Source of the DNA: an uncultured Clostridia bacterium
Lineage (GTDB): Bacteria > Bacillota > Clostridia > Christensenellales > Borkfalkiaceae
Assembly: GCA_934272745.1 (NCBI GenBank)
Contig: CAKQSI010000020.1
Coordinates: forward strand, 1 to 36,255
Length of the DNA: 36,255 bases
Direction: 5' to 3'
Positions 15,181 to 23,550 of this stretch are shown here, piece by piece (position 1 is the first letter of the stretch; each line of letters begins with the position of its first letter). Below the pieces are notes generated by a model, which searched no databases, was not told the origin of the DNA, and saw only the letters and a list, made by a program, of their open reading frames with translations. Position numbers and translations under genes: made by a program.

Positions 15181-16299
15181 ATGAAATATTCACCCGAAAA
15201 ATATCAGTCGTACTATTTCGGTACGGTCAAAAAACTGCTGGCAGCGCCCAGCCCCAGCGGCTACTACGACGAAGTGATGCCGGTGGTGGAAGCCCTTGCA
15301 AAAGAGGTCGGGGCGACCTTTTCCATGACGAAAAAGGGCTGCGCGGTGTTAAAACTTTCCGCAAGCGGCGCCGACGGTAAAATCACCGCGGGCGAAAAAG
15401 ATGCCGCAACGGCAGGAGCGGGAGGCACGGCGAGCGAAACCAAACCCGCCGCGCGCGGCATCTGCGCCCACGTGGACACGCTGGGGTTAATGGTGCGAAG
15501 CGTGCTTCCGGACGGACATCTGGCGTTTACTAAAATCGGCGGACCCGTTTTGCCCACGCTCGACGGGGAATACGTCACCGTTCTTACGAGATCGGGCAAA
15601 CGGTATACCGGCACGGTGCTGTCGCGTTCTCCCGCGGTGCACGTGTTCGAGGACGCTTCTTCCCGCCCGCGGGACGAAAAAAACATGTATATCCGGTTAG
15701 ACGAACGCGTATCTTCCGCCGCGGATACCAAGGCGCTCGGCATTTCCGCCGGGGACTACGTTTTTTACGACCCCAAAACGGTGGTGACGGACAGCGGCTA
15801 TTTAAAGTCCCGCTTCATTGACGATAAGGCTTCCGCCGCCGAAATTCTCACCGCATTCCATATTATAAAGGAAGAAAATCTGCCCCTCCCGCAAGATATC
15901 GTCTGCTACTTTACCATGTACGAAGAAGTGGGGCACGGCGCGGCTTTCGTGGACGACGGTCTTTGTTCTATGCTGGCGGTGGACATGGGCTGCGTAGGGG
16001 ACGACCTTTCCGCGACGGAAGAAGACGTTTCCGTCTGCGCGCTCGACCGCGGCGGTCCGTACGATTATCGCCTGACGAGAAAACTGATCGCCTTTGCCGA
16101 AGAAGAGGGCTTGCATTTCGCTACCGACATTTATCCCTACTACGGGTCGGACGTCGGCGCCATGTGGCGCGCGGGGCACGATATTCCGGGGGCGCTCATC
16201 GGCAGCGGCGTGCACGCTTCGCACGGAATGGAGCGCACGCACGTAAACGGCATTTTCAATACGATCAACCTCATTTTGTGCTATCTTACGAAAGACTGA
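15181..16299 (+). CDS. M42-family metallo-aminopeptidase
   Basis: This 372-aa dinuclear-zinc/cobalt aminopeptidase (FrvX/PepA-like, usually a cytoplasmic dodecamer) trims peptides. Metal-site segments appear in order: AHVDTLG (His97, Asp99), KSRFIDDKASA (Asp), YEEVGHGA (Glu-Glu), VDMGCVG (Asp) and a C-terminal SGVHASHGMERTH with the last His. Residues ~61-91 form an Ala/Gly/Thr/Lys-rich insertion just before the first metal ligand that normal members lack; it ends in ETKPAARG, echoing EIKPAARP at the end of the RdgB extension. AGAGGTG lies 7 nt before the ATG; an earlier in-frame ATG at 15142 would overlap the promoter and is rejected. Confidence 0.92.
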   Translation: MKYSPEKYQSYYFGTVKKLLAAPSPSGYYDEVMPVVEALAKEVGATFSMTKKGCAVLKLSASGADGKITAGEKDAATAGAGGTASETKPAARGICAHVDTLGLMVRSVLPDGHLAFTKIGGPVLPTLDGEYVTVLTRSGKRYTGTVLSRSPAVHVFEDASSRPRDEKNMYIRLDERVSSAADTKALGISAGDYVFYDPKTVVTDSGYLKSRFIDDKASAAEILTAFHIIKEENLPLPQDIVCYFTMYEEVGHGAAFVDDGLCSMLAVDMGCVGDDLSATEEDVSVCALDRGGPYDYRLTRKLIAFAEEEGLHFATDIYPYYGSDVGAMWRAGHDIPGALIGSGVHASHGMERTHVNGIFNTINLILCYLTKD

Positions 16300-16345
16300 T
16301 CGTTTCAGAAAACGAGAAATACATTTTTAAGCAGAAAATTCTATC

Positions 16346-18544
16346 ATGAAACTTAAAAAATTCATCGCAGACAACAAATTCTACGGGATCGTCCTTGCGC
16401 TGGCGGTCCCCATTATGCTGCAAAACGGCATTACCAACTTCGTCAGCCTGCTGGACAACATCATGGTGGGCATGGTCGGTACGGAAGAAATGTCCGCCGT
16501 TTCCATCGTCAACCAGATTTTATTCGTCTACAACCTGTGCGTGTTCGGCGCATTGTCCGGCATCGGTCTGTTTACGTCGCAGATGCACGGCAAGGGCGAC
16601 AAAGCGGGGGTGGAAAAGACCTTCGCCCTCAAACTCGTCGTCGCCCTCGTGCTCGGGATTCTCGGCATCGCGGTGGTGTGGTTCTTCCGGGTGCCTCTGG
16701 TCAACGCCTTCCTGCACGAAAGTCCGGACGGCGGCGACCTTGTAAAAACGCTGGCGTTGTCCGAAGAATACGTCGCGGTCATGCTGATCGGGCTGCTTCC
16801 GTTCGCGCTGTCGCAGGCGGTGTCCTCTTCCCAAAGGGAAATCGGGTATTCGGTTCTGCCCATGGTATGCGGACTGGTAGCCGTCGGCGTAAATATGCTG
16901 TTCAATTATATTCTGATTTTCGGAAAACTCGGCGCGCCCGCCATGGGCGTTACCGGGGCGGCAATCGCCACCGTCATTTCGCGGTTTGTGGAATGCGCGC
17001 TGCTGTTTATTACCGGCTCCGTCAAACGCGGGAAGTATTATTTCTTAAGCCTGAACCGCTCGTCCTTTCGTATGGAAAAAACCTTTCTTTCCGGAATTCT
17101 GAAAAAGGCGACGCCGCTGTTTTTAAACGAAACCTTCTGGGCGGCGGGCATGTCGCTGCTTACCGCGGCGTATTCCACGCGCGGACTTTCGGTGGTTGCG
17201 GCAATGAATATTTCCACCACGCTTTCCAACGTGTTCAATGTGGTCGTCGTTTCGCTTGGAACCGCCGTCAGTATTCTGATGGGGCAGAAGCTCGGCGCGG
17301 GCAGGGTGGAGGAAGCCAAAGAGGACGTGCCGCGCCTTGCCGCGTTCTCCGTTTTTCTGGGCGTTATCGTCGGGGTGCTGCTGTTTGCGGTTTCGTTCGT
17401 TTTTCCCAAAATTTACAATACGTCCGACGAAATCCGGCACCTCGCGACCAAACTCATCATAGTCGCGGCGTGTTTTTTGCCTGTACAGGCATATCTCAAC
17501 GTGTCTTATTTTACCATTCGCTCGGGAGGGAAAACGCTTATTACGTTTTTGTTCGACAGCGTGTTTATCTGTCTTGTTTCGGTGCCGACGGCAAATCTGT
17601 TCGCCCGTCTGACCCCGTGGAACATCGTCGCCGTCTACGCCGCGGTTTCGGCGCTGGATTTTATTAAATGTTTTATCGGCACACTGATCCTGCGTTCCGG
17701 CAAATGGGCGGTCAACATGACCGAAAGCGATCCGTTGCCGAATCCCGTTCAGGCGCTGGTGTTCGATCTGGACGGAACGCTTACCGACACGCTGGACGAC
17801 CTTTGGGCGGCAACCAACCATGCGCTTGCCGCGTGCGGTCTTCCGCTCCGCTCGCGGGAAGAAGTGCGCCGCTTCGTGGGCAACGGACTGTATAAACTTG
17901 CCGAACGCGCCGTGACGATGCCGTTGGAAAGCACAGGGGAAACCGGGCTTGCTTCCGCCGCTAAGACCGAAGTTGTTTCCGCCGCTAAAACCGCCGCTGC
18001 ACAAAATATTGAAGAACGTACCGCAAAAATCGATAAAACCGCACTATCGGGCGACGCAGAAAAAGTTAAAGCGGGAAAAGAAAAGATTGACGCAGTTTAT
18101 CAAGAAATCGTTTCCTATTACGGCGCGCATTGTAAGGAGAAAACCCGCCCGTACGAGGGGATCGACCGCCTGCTGGCGTTTTTAAAAACGCGCGGCGTCA
18201 AAGTCGCCGTCGTTTCCAACAAAGCGGACTTTGCCGTGAAAGAGATTGCCGCCGATTATTTCCCCGGCGTTTTCCCCGTAGCGGTGGGGGAACGGGCAGA
18301 CGTCCCCAAAAAACCGGCGCCGGACGCCGTGTTTGCCGCTTTGAAAGAACTGGGCGTTTCCCCCGAATCCGCCGTCTACGTGGGCGATTCGGAAGTGGAC
18401 GTGCAGACTGCTCAGAACGCCGGAATGCCGCTGTTTGCCGCGGCGTGGGGCTTCCGCGGGGAAGAATTACTGAAAAAAGCCGGCGCGACCCGCATTTTCG
18501 CCACGCCGGACGATCTGACCGCGTTTTTGCAGACCGTGCTGTGA
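16346..18544 (+). CDS. MATE-family exporter fused to a HAD phosphatase
   Basis: A single 732-aa frame. Residues 1-~455 are a complete MATE-type 12-helix antiporter (conserved PIMLQNGITNFVSLLDNIMVG start and GKWAVNMT-like end). Residues 458-732 are a HAD hydrolase of the phosphoglycolate-phosphatase (Gph) type: FDLDGT with nucleophile Asp474 and Asp476, a cap with FVGNGL and YYGAHCKEKTRPYEG, VVSNK, the KKPAPD Lys, and VGDSEVDVQTA. The cap carries an extra Ala/Lys/Thr-rich stretch at ~527-578 containing two SAAKT copies. No clear Shine-Dalgarno precedes the internal Met458, so a single fused product is favoured. The SD before the chosen start at 16346 is weak. Transport substrate and phosphatase substrate are unknown. 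Confidence 0.88.
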   Translation: MKLKKFIADNKFYGIVLALAVPIMLQNGITNFVSLLDNIMVGMVGTEEMSAVSIVNQILFVYNLCVFGALSGIGLFTSQMHGKGDKAGVEKTFALKLVVALVLGILGIAVVWFFRVPLVNAFLHESPDGGDLVKTLALSEEYVAVMLIGLLPFALSQAVSSSQREIGYSVLPMVCGLVAVGVNMLFNYILIFGKLGAPAMGVTGAAIATVISRFVECALLFITGSVKRGKYYFLSLNRSSFRMEKTFLSGILKKATPLFLNETFWAAGMSLLTAAYSTRGLSVVAAMNISTTLSNVFNVVVVSLGTAVSILMGQKLGAGRVEEAKEDVPRLAAFSVFLGVIVGVLLFAVSFVFPKIYNTSDEIRHLATKLIIVAACFLPVQAYLNVSYFTIRSGGKTLITFLFDSVFICLVSVPTANLFARLTPWNIVAVYAAVSALDFIKCFIGTLILRSGKWAVNMTESDPLPNPVQALVFDLDGTLTDTLDDLWAATNHALAACGLPLRSREEVRRFVGNGLYKLAERAVTMPLESTGETGLASAAKTEVVSAAKTAAAQNIEERTAKIDKTALSGDAEKVKAGKEKIDAVYQEIVSYYGAHCKEKTRPYEGIDRLLAFLKTRGVKVAVVSNKADFAVKEIAADYFPGVFPVAVGERADVPKKPAPDAVFAALKELGVSPESAVYVGDSEVDVQTAQNAGMPLFAAAWGFRGEELLKKAGATRIFATPDDLTAFLQTVL

Positions 18545-18587
18545 TTTCAATATCAATATAATTATAATTTTACCATAATATTGTATT

Positions 18588-18629
18588 CGCGCGCCCGCGG
18601 CAAGAATCTTGCCGCGGGCGCGCGTTTTT
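18588..18629 (+). terminator. Strong terminator after the MATE-HAD gene
   Basis: A perfect 17-bp GC-rich stem (18588-18604 with 18608-18624) with a 3-nt loop and five T residues. The remaining spacer up to 18860 is AT-rich with no gene; it holds a TGCGG/CCGCA hairpin (18793-18805) and a GTTTGCGA/TCGCAAAC inverted pair (18811-18818, 18842-18849). Confidence 0.92.
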
Positions 18630-18868
18630 GCAAAATTTTGCGGGCACGTTTTTGCAAAACGGATTTATTGCGGATTTGTTTTTCCTTAAAAATAAAATTT
18701 ATTATAGATTTATTCTGTTTTAAATTTCCGTTTATTTTCCTGTCAAAAAGAGACGGACGGGAAATGCGATAAAAGCGGGGCAGGGCGGAAAATGCGGTTT
18801 CCGCACCTATGTTTGCGATTTTCTGCCGAAAAACGAGATATTCGCAAACAAACGCTTCTTTTTCGTAT

Positions 18869-18903
18869 TGTGCAAACTGCTACAATCGTATGTGCAAACT
18901 GCT
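18869..18903 (+). repeat. Two 13-bp direct repeats upstream of the purine permease promoter
   Basis: TGTGCAAACTGCT occurs at 18869-18881 and 18891-18903, 22 bp apart centre to centre, i.e. about two helical turns and on the same DNA face. The second copy ends 28 bp before the -35 at 18932. This is a good geometry for an activator or repressor pair; the factor is unknown. Confidence 0.55.
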
Positions 18904-18931
18904 TAAATATGACAGAATACGACGAAAAGTT

Positions 18932-18960
18932 TTGACCGCCTTTTTCGCGTATGATAAACT
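18932..18960 (+). promoter_or_regulatory. Probable promoter of the purine permease gene
   Basis: TTGACC (18932-18937), 17-nt spacer, TAAACT (18955-18960). TATGAT at 18950-18955 is an alternative -10. The leader is about 35 nt, too short for a purine riboswitch. Confidence 0.55.
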
Positions 18961-19001
18961 TTTTATGTTATTTGAAAATATTTTAAGGAGGTTTTCTTTT
19001 T

Positions 19002-20486
19002 ATGGAAAATCAAGAACAGATTTCCCGTTCGAAACTGGATTCCTATTTCGGCATTACCGAAAAAGGTTCTACCGTTCGTACGGAAATTATCGCGGGTATC
19101 GTTACCTTCCTCGCGATGGCGTACATTCTGACCCTGAACCCCTCGCTGATCACCGGTGACTGGGCTCGTCAGGGCGCGTTGTGGCCGTCGGTATTTATTG
19201 CAACCGCTCTCGGTGCTATCGTCGGTACCCTACTCATGGCGTTCCTTGCAAAGATGCCTCTTGCACAGGCTCCCGGACTTGGTCTTAACTCCATGGTCGG
19301 CGGGCTGATCGGGGGAACGATGGGCCTTGCCGTTTGCTCGTTCGGCAACGCAATGCTGCTCGTTCTGATCTCCGGTATCCTGTTCCTGCTCCTTTCGGTC
19401 GTCAAGATCGGTAAGGTTTCCATTCGTGAAAAGATTTTCGACGGAATTCCCGTTTGCGTCCGCGGCGCGATCTCCATCGGTATCGGTCTTTTCATCGCGT
19501 TTATCGGTCTTGTTAACGCAGGTATCATTGTTGCCGGCAACGGCACGCTGGTCGGTCTGGTTTCGCTCTCGTCCTGGGATATGCATACGATGGGCGGCGC
19601 TCTGGTCTGCCTGTTCGGTCTGATCGTCATCGCGATCCTCGACCACTTCAACGTAAAAGGCTCGGTCATTATCGGTATCATCGCCGCGACCCTGCTCGGT
19701 ATTCCTCTGAAGGTTACCTCCTGGTCCGGTTATTCCTGGAAGTTCTGGGAATACTTCAAAAACTTCTTCTCCATGAAGCCGGAAGAAGGCGGTACGTTCC
19801 TTTCCGCGTTTACCGAAGGTTTCAAATGGGCTGACGGTACTTCGGTCATGACCTGCGTCATGATGGTTATCACGTTCTGCATGATCGATATGTTCGATAC
19901 CATGGGAACGGTCGTTGGCTGCTGCGTTCCCGTCGGTCTTGCCGATGAAGAAGGCAAACCCCTCCACTACGACGGCATCATGATGGCTGACTCCATCGCA
20001 ACCTGCACCGGCGCTCTGTTCGGAACTTCCACCGTTACCACGTTCGTGGAATCCGGCTCCGGTATCGCTGCGGGCGGCAGAACCGGTCTTACCGCTCTGA
20101 CCACCGCCGTGATGTTCTTGCTTTCGATCTTCCTGCTCCCGCTGTTCGCGTCCATTCCGACCGCTGCGGCTGCTTCCGCTCTCGTTTACGTCGGTTCGCT
20201 GATGCTGAAAGGTATCACCAACCTGAAACTCGACGGCGTTAAGAACTCCGTTCCCGCTTTCCTTACCATCGCGATGATGCCCCTTGCGTACTCCATCACG
20301 ACCGGTATCGGCTTCGGTATCATTTCCTACGTTCTGATCGACCTTGTCGAATTCATTGTCGGATCCATCAAATACGCTTGCTCCAAGGCGGAAAACAAAG
20401 AAAAACCCGTTTGGGATCTTTCACCCGTCACCATCATCGTATTCGTTCTGTTCCTCGTTTACTTCTTCGTCCCGACCACGTTCTAA
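19002..20486 (+). CDS. NCS2-family purine permease (AzgA/PbuG type)
   Basis: This 494-aa membrane permease probably imports hypoxanthine, guanine or adenine by proton symport. Features of the AzgA/PbuG branch are the N-terminal YFGITEKGSTVRTEIIAGIVTF region, AQAPGLGLNS in helix 3, a DMFDTMGT motif near residue 295, and GTSTVTTFVESGSGIAAGGRTGLTAL near 345-370. About 12-14 membrane segments. AAGGAGG is 9 nt before the ATG. Codon use is noticeably biased (frequent GGT, GCT, ATC, CTG) compared with neighbours, suggesting high expression. The last ~320 bp, stop and terminator are duplicated in tandem just downstream. Confidence 0.94.
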   Translation: MENQEQISRSKLDSYFGITEKGSTVRTEIIAGIVTFLAMAYILTLNPSLITGDWARQGALWPSVFIATALGAIVGTLLMAFLAKMPLAQAPGLGLNSMVGGLIGGTMGLAVCSFGNAMLLVLISGILFLLLSVVKIGKVSIREKIFDGIPVCVRGAISIGIGLFIAFIGLVNAGIIVAGNGTLVGLVSLSSWDMHTMGGALVCLFGLIVIAILDHFNVKGSVIIGIIAATLLGIPLKVTSWSGYSWKFWEYFKNFFSMKPEEGGTFLSAFTEGFKWADGTSVMTCVMMVITFCMIDMFDTMGTVVGCCVPVGLADEEGKPLHYDGIMMADSIATCTGALFGTSTVTTFVESGSGIAAGGRTGLTALTTAVMFLLSIFLLPLFASIPTAAAASALVYVGSLMLKGITNLKLDGVKNSVPAFLTIAMMPLAYSITTGIGFGIISYVLIDLVEFIVGSIKYACSKAENKEKPVWDLSPVTIIVFVLFLVYFFVPTTF

Positions 20487-20515
20487 GTTGCCGAAGATAA
20501 CGAAAGTACAAATTT

Positions 20516-20549
20516 ACGGCGCCGCGCAATTTTGCGCGGCGCCGTTTTT
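20516..20549 (+). terminator. Purine permease terminator
   Basis: ACGGCGCCGCGCAA (20516-20529) pairs with TTGCGCGGCGCCGT (20532-20545), followed by a T run. The following 100 bp contain CGTTTTTCACGTCAAC twice, 40 bp apart (20543 and 20583). Confidence 0.92.
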
Positions 20550-20650
20550 CACGTCAACCTGTTTTTCGTATCAATAAATAGTCGTTTTTCACGTCAACTC
20601 AAAATTATTATCGGGTTCCCATGAAAAGCATATGCTGTTTTTCGTTCCGT

Positions 20651-20972
20651 TGCGGCTGCTTCCGCTCTCGTTTACGTCGGTTCGCTGATGCTGAAAGGTA
20701 TCACCAACCTGAAACTCGACGGCGTTAAGAACTCCGTTCCCGCTTTCCTTACCATCGCGATGATGCCCCTTGCGTACTCCATCACGACCGGTATCGGCTT
20801 CGGTATCATTTCCTACGTTCTGATCGACCTTGTCGAATTCATTGTCGGATCCATCAAATACGCTTGCTCCAAGGCGGAAAACAAAGAAAAACCCGTTTGG
20901 GATCTTTCGCCCGTCACCATCATCGTATTCGTTCTGTTCCTCGTTTACTTCTTCGTTCCGACCACGTTCTAA
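20651..20972 (+). pseudogene. Duplicated 3' fragment of the purine permease gene
   Basis: This fragment encodes about the last 106 residues of the permease; from the first Met (20688) its 94 aa are identical to the parent. The frame has a TGA at 20622-20624 and no start codon with a Shine-Dalgarno, and the upstream terminator at 20516 would stop read-through. It therefore looks non-functional, yet it has collected only two synonymous changes. Confidence 0.85.
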
Positions 20973-20999
20973 GCAGAAGAGATACGAAATTACAAATTT

Positions 21000-21034
21000 A
21001 CGGCGCCGCGCAATTTTGCGCGGCGCCGTTTTTT
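21000..21034 (+). terminator. Second copy of the permease terminator
   Basis: The same stem as at 20516-20545, with six T residues. It may also serve the convergent DUF1294-like gene, since the A-rich left side gives a short T tract on the minus strand. Confidence 0.85.
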
Positions 21035-21143
21035 ACGTTAACCTGTTTTTCGTGTCAATAAATAGCCGTTTCTCACGTCACCTTAAAATTATTATAGGGT
21101 TCCCCTGAAAAATATATGCTGTTTTTCGTTCCGTTTCCGTCGG

Positions 21144-21449
21144 TTACGCCGCAAAAAAAGCGACGTTTCCGCTGATTGCAAGATAAACGAGATAGGCGTT
21201 CAAAACGAAAATCAGGGGGAGAAGTACCACCAGTTTCAGACTGGAAAGGCGGAATTTTTTGATCAGCATAAACAGATAAACGCCCAGCGTTCCGCCGAGA
21301 AACGCCGTCAGAAAAATCTTCCCGTCCGAAACCGTCTTGCCGTCTTCCTCTTCGCCCTTTTTTTGAAAATGCATCAGCATCACGCCGTAAAAATTGACGG
21401 CGCAAAGATAAACTGCAAGCAGTACGTAGAATATAATCAGCGGCGGCAT
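21144..21449 (-). CDS. Small DUF1294-like membrane protein
   Basis: A 101-aa protein with three to four hydrophobic segments. The central part (SDGKIFLTAFLGGTLGVYLFMLIKKFR) resembles DUF1294 proteins, whose function is unknown. A polar, acidic stretch (KKGEEEDGK) separates the first helix pair from the second. AGGAGG lies 5 nt before this ATG, which decides the start; the much longer open frame upstream reads antisense through nrdR and ispG and is not credible. A CCGACC/GGTCGG hairpin (21477-21495) lies just upstream, possibly an operator. Codons and composition are ordinary. Confidence 0.75.
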   Translation of the reverse strand: MPPLIIFYVLLAVYLCAVNFYGVMLMHFQKKGEEEDGKTVSDGKIFLTAFLGGTLGVYLFMLIKKFRLSSLKLVVLLPLIFVLNAYLVYLAISGNVAFFAA

Positions 21450-21644
21450 ACATTCCTCCTTTGCCGGCGGGCGGAACCGACCTATAACCGGTCGGGAACC
21501 GATTTTATGTACGAACGCCGGTTTCGGGCGGCGGTTTTTTCTTGCTGAATGCCGAAAGACTACCCAAAGTATGCGCCTTTTTCCGGAAAAATAGAAAGAA
21601 TTCGCAAAAAAAAGATAAAAACAGGTGCAAAATCCGCCGCATTG

Positions 21645-21653
21645 TGATACAAT
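21645..21653 (+). promoter_or_regulatory. Extended -10 promoter of nrdR
   Basis: TGATACAAT (21645-21653) is an extended -10 element with a poor -35, 31 nt before the nrdR start. Confidence 0.5.
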
Positions 21654-21683
21654 AAATGCAGAATACTGCGGGAGAATAGAAGT

Positions 21684-22154
21684 ATGAAATGTATGTATTG
21701 CGGCTGTACCGAAAGTAAAGTTATCGATTCGCGTTCGACGGACGAGGATTCCAGCATCAGAAGAAGAAGAGAATGTATCGGCTGCGGTCGGCGTTTCACG
21801 ACTTACGAAACCATCGAAACCACACAGGTTCTGGTGGTCAAAAACGGCGGAAACCGTCAGGCGTTCAATCCCGCGAAAATCAAAAACGGGATCATTCGCG
21901 CCTGCGAAAAACGCCCCGTACCGATGGTAAAGATCGACGCCATCGTGGACGACATTCAAAAACAGGTCTATAATAGTCTGGAACAGGAAATTTCCAGTAA
22001 AGAGATCGGCGAAATGGTCATGGAACGCTTGAAGGACGTGGACGAAGTGGCGTATATCCGTTTCGCATCGGTCTATCGTCAGTTCAAGGACATTTCCACC
22101 TTTATGACAGAAATCGAAAACCTGCTTTCCAAAGAGAAAGACAAAACCAGATAA
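21684..22154 (+). CDS. nrdR: Transcriptional repressor NrdR
   Basis: This 156-aa ATP/dATP-sensing repressor controls ribonucleotide reductase genes. An N-terminal zinc ribbon uses Cys3, Cys6, Cys31 and Cys34 with the family's RRRR patch between, and an ATP-cone spans ~49-139 (VVKNGGNRQAFNPAKIKNGI). The length is standard. GGAG at 21671-21674 precedes the ATG by 9 nt. ispG starts 16 bp after the stop, so the two probably form one transcript. No ribonucleotide reductase gene is present in the window. Confidence 0.97.
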   Translation: MKCMYCGCTESKVIDSRSTDEDSSIRRRRECIGCGRRFTTYETIETTQVLVVKNGGNRQAFNPAKIKNGIIRACEKRPVPMVKIDAIVDDIQKQVYNSLEQEISSKEIGEMVMERLKDVDEVAYIRFASVYRQFKDISTFMTEIENLLSKEKDKTR

Positions 22155-22169
22155 CACGGAGGAAGTCGG

Positions 22170-23270
22170 GTGAAAGATACCACTTGCGGCGGCGCGTCCG
22201 CCGCATTTTTTAAAAGAAGAACTTCCCGTCCGGTCAAAGCGGGAAGGGTCACGATCGGCGGAAACGCTCCCGTTTCTGTGCAATCCATGACGACCTTTCT
22301 CGCCTCGGACGTGGAAAATACGGTGCGGCAGATCAACGCGCTTTATGACGCCGGGGCTGAAATTGTCCGCTTTGCCGTGACAAACGAAAAGGACGCGCGC
22401 GCCATTCCCGAGATCAAACGGCAGACCAAAGCGGCGCTTGTCGCGGACGTTCAGTTTGACTGGAAACTGGCGGTTCTTTCCGCGGAATGCGGCGTCGACA
22501 AAGTGCGCGTCAACCCGGGCAATATCGGCGCGGAGGAGAATATCCGCCGCGTTGCGGAAGCGGTAAAACATTACGGGATTCCCGTCCGCGTGGGCGGAAA
22601 TACCGGCAGCATCGACAAAGAATATTTGCAAAAATACGGCGTTTCGGCGCAGGCGCTGGGAGAAAGCGTCCTTCGCGACGTTTCCCGGTTTGAAAAATAC
22701 GGCGTGAACGATATCGTCATTTCTGTCAAAGCCTCGTCCGCGCCCCTGACCGTGGCGGCGTATCGCTACGTCGCGGGAAAGTGCGACTACCCGCTGCACC
22801 TCGGCGTGACCGAGGCAGGCACGGAATATCGCGGCGTCGTTAAAAGCAGCGTGGGAATCGGCTCGCTTTTGCTTGACGGAATCGGGGATACGATCCGCGT
22901 TTCGCTTTCGGGTGATCCCGTGCGGGAAGTGGTCGCCGCAAACGCGATTTTGGAAAGCGTGGGGCTGAAAACCGACTTTGCCGAAGTGGTCGCCTGCCCG
23001 ACCTGCGGCAGGTGTATGTGGGACGCGGTTTCCATGGCAAAGCGCGTGGAAGAACTGGTGGCGGACGTGCGCGTTCCCTTAAAAATCGCCGTCATGGGCT
23101 GCGTCGTCAACGGTATCGGGGAGTCGCAGGAAGCCGACCTCGGCATCGCCGGGGCAAAGGGCGGCGCCGCACTTTTTTCCAAAGGGAAGGTCATAAAAAC
23201 CGTCAAACAGGAGGATATCGAGCGCGAATTCCTCGCCCTCGTGAAAGCCGAAGTCGAAAAACGAAAATAA
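22170..23270 (+). CDS. ispG: 4-hydroxy-3-methylbut-2-enyl diphosphate synthase (IspG/GcpE)
   Basis: This 366-aa [4Fe-4S] enzyme performs the penultimate step of the MEP isoprenoid pathway, reducing MEcPP to HMBPP. An N-terminal TIM-barrel part (VSVQSMTTF, DVQFD, RVNPGN) is followed by the cluster domain with Cys276, Cys279 and Cys311 and the nearby Glu318 in GCVVNGIGE. The start is GTG at 22170 with GGAGGA 6 nt upstream; no ATG lies in a better place. In many Clostridia ispG lies directly before polC in the ispC-rseP-ispG-polC-rimP order, which supports reading the next gene as the polC locus. Confidence 0.97.
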   Translation: MKDTTCGGASAAFFKRRTSRPVKAGRVTIGGNAPVSVQSMTTFLASDVENTVRQINALYDAGAEIVRFAVTNEKDARAIPEIKRQTKAALVADVQFDWKLAVLSAECGVDKVRVNPGNIGAEENIRRVAEAVKHYGIPVRVGGNTGSIDKEYLQKYGVSAQALGESVLRDVSRFEKYGVNDIVISVKASSAPLTVAAYRYVAGKCDYPLHLGVTEAGTEYRGVVKSSVGIGSLLLDGIGDTIRVSLSGDPVREVVAANAILESVGLKTDFAEVVACPTCGRCMWDAVSMAKRVEELVADVRVPLKIAVMGCVVNGIGESQEADLGIAGAKGGAALFSKGKVIKTVKQEDIEREFLALVKAEVEKRK

Positions 23271-23404
23271 AGCCGGCGGTATAGAACAGGCAGGCCAAAA
23301 ATAGCTGGGCAAAGGAAAAACCGCCGCCGAAACAAAACGCAAATAATCCGGGCGGAATAGGACAACCCGCCAAAGCGCAAGCCGACTTCTTAATAGTCAA
23401 AAAT

Positions 23405-23482
23405 CCGGGCGCAGCAAAGCCTTAAACCCGGGCGCAGCAAAGCCTTAAACCCGGGCGCAGCAAAGCCTTAAACCCGGGCGCA
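23405..23482 (+). repeat. Three perfect 23-bp tandem repeats plus a partial copy
   Basis: The unit begins CCGGGCGCAGCAAAG and ends CCTTAAAC. Copies at 23405-23427, 23428-23450 and 23451-23473 are identical, followed by nine bases of a fourth. The perfect identity suggests recent expansion by slippage. They sit in the 280-bp gap between ispG and the PolC-like gene; nothing else is recognised there. Confidence 0.92.
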
Positions 23483-23550
23483 TCGGTTTAAATCCGCCGG
23501 CGCCATAAAAGCCGCAAAATTCCTGAAAATACCGAAAAAGGAGGGGACGT

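Larger units (their letters stand above)
20161..21134 (+). repeat. Tandem duplication of ~486 bp: permease 3' end, terminator and flank
   Basis: Segment 20161-20650 is repeated at 20647-21134 (offset 486 in the coding part). The coding part (20165-20486 versus 20651-20972) differs at only two positions, 20423/20909 and 20471/20957, both synonymous third bases. The following ~160 bp, apart from the identical terminator stem, differ at many positions and by small indels. Both units end in the same CTGTTTTTCGTTCCGT. The flank divergence argues against an assembly artefact. Confidence 0.93.

Noticed and set aside
18961..19001. Purine riboswitch before the NCS2 permease
   Set aside because: The leader after the likely promoter is only about 35 nt and lacks the conserved core.
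21450..22799. Upstream extension of the DUF1294-like gene to a 551-aa protein
   Set aside because: It would run antisense through nrdR and ispG; only the last 101 codons follow a Shine-Dalgarno and look like a real protein.
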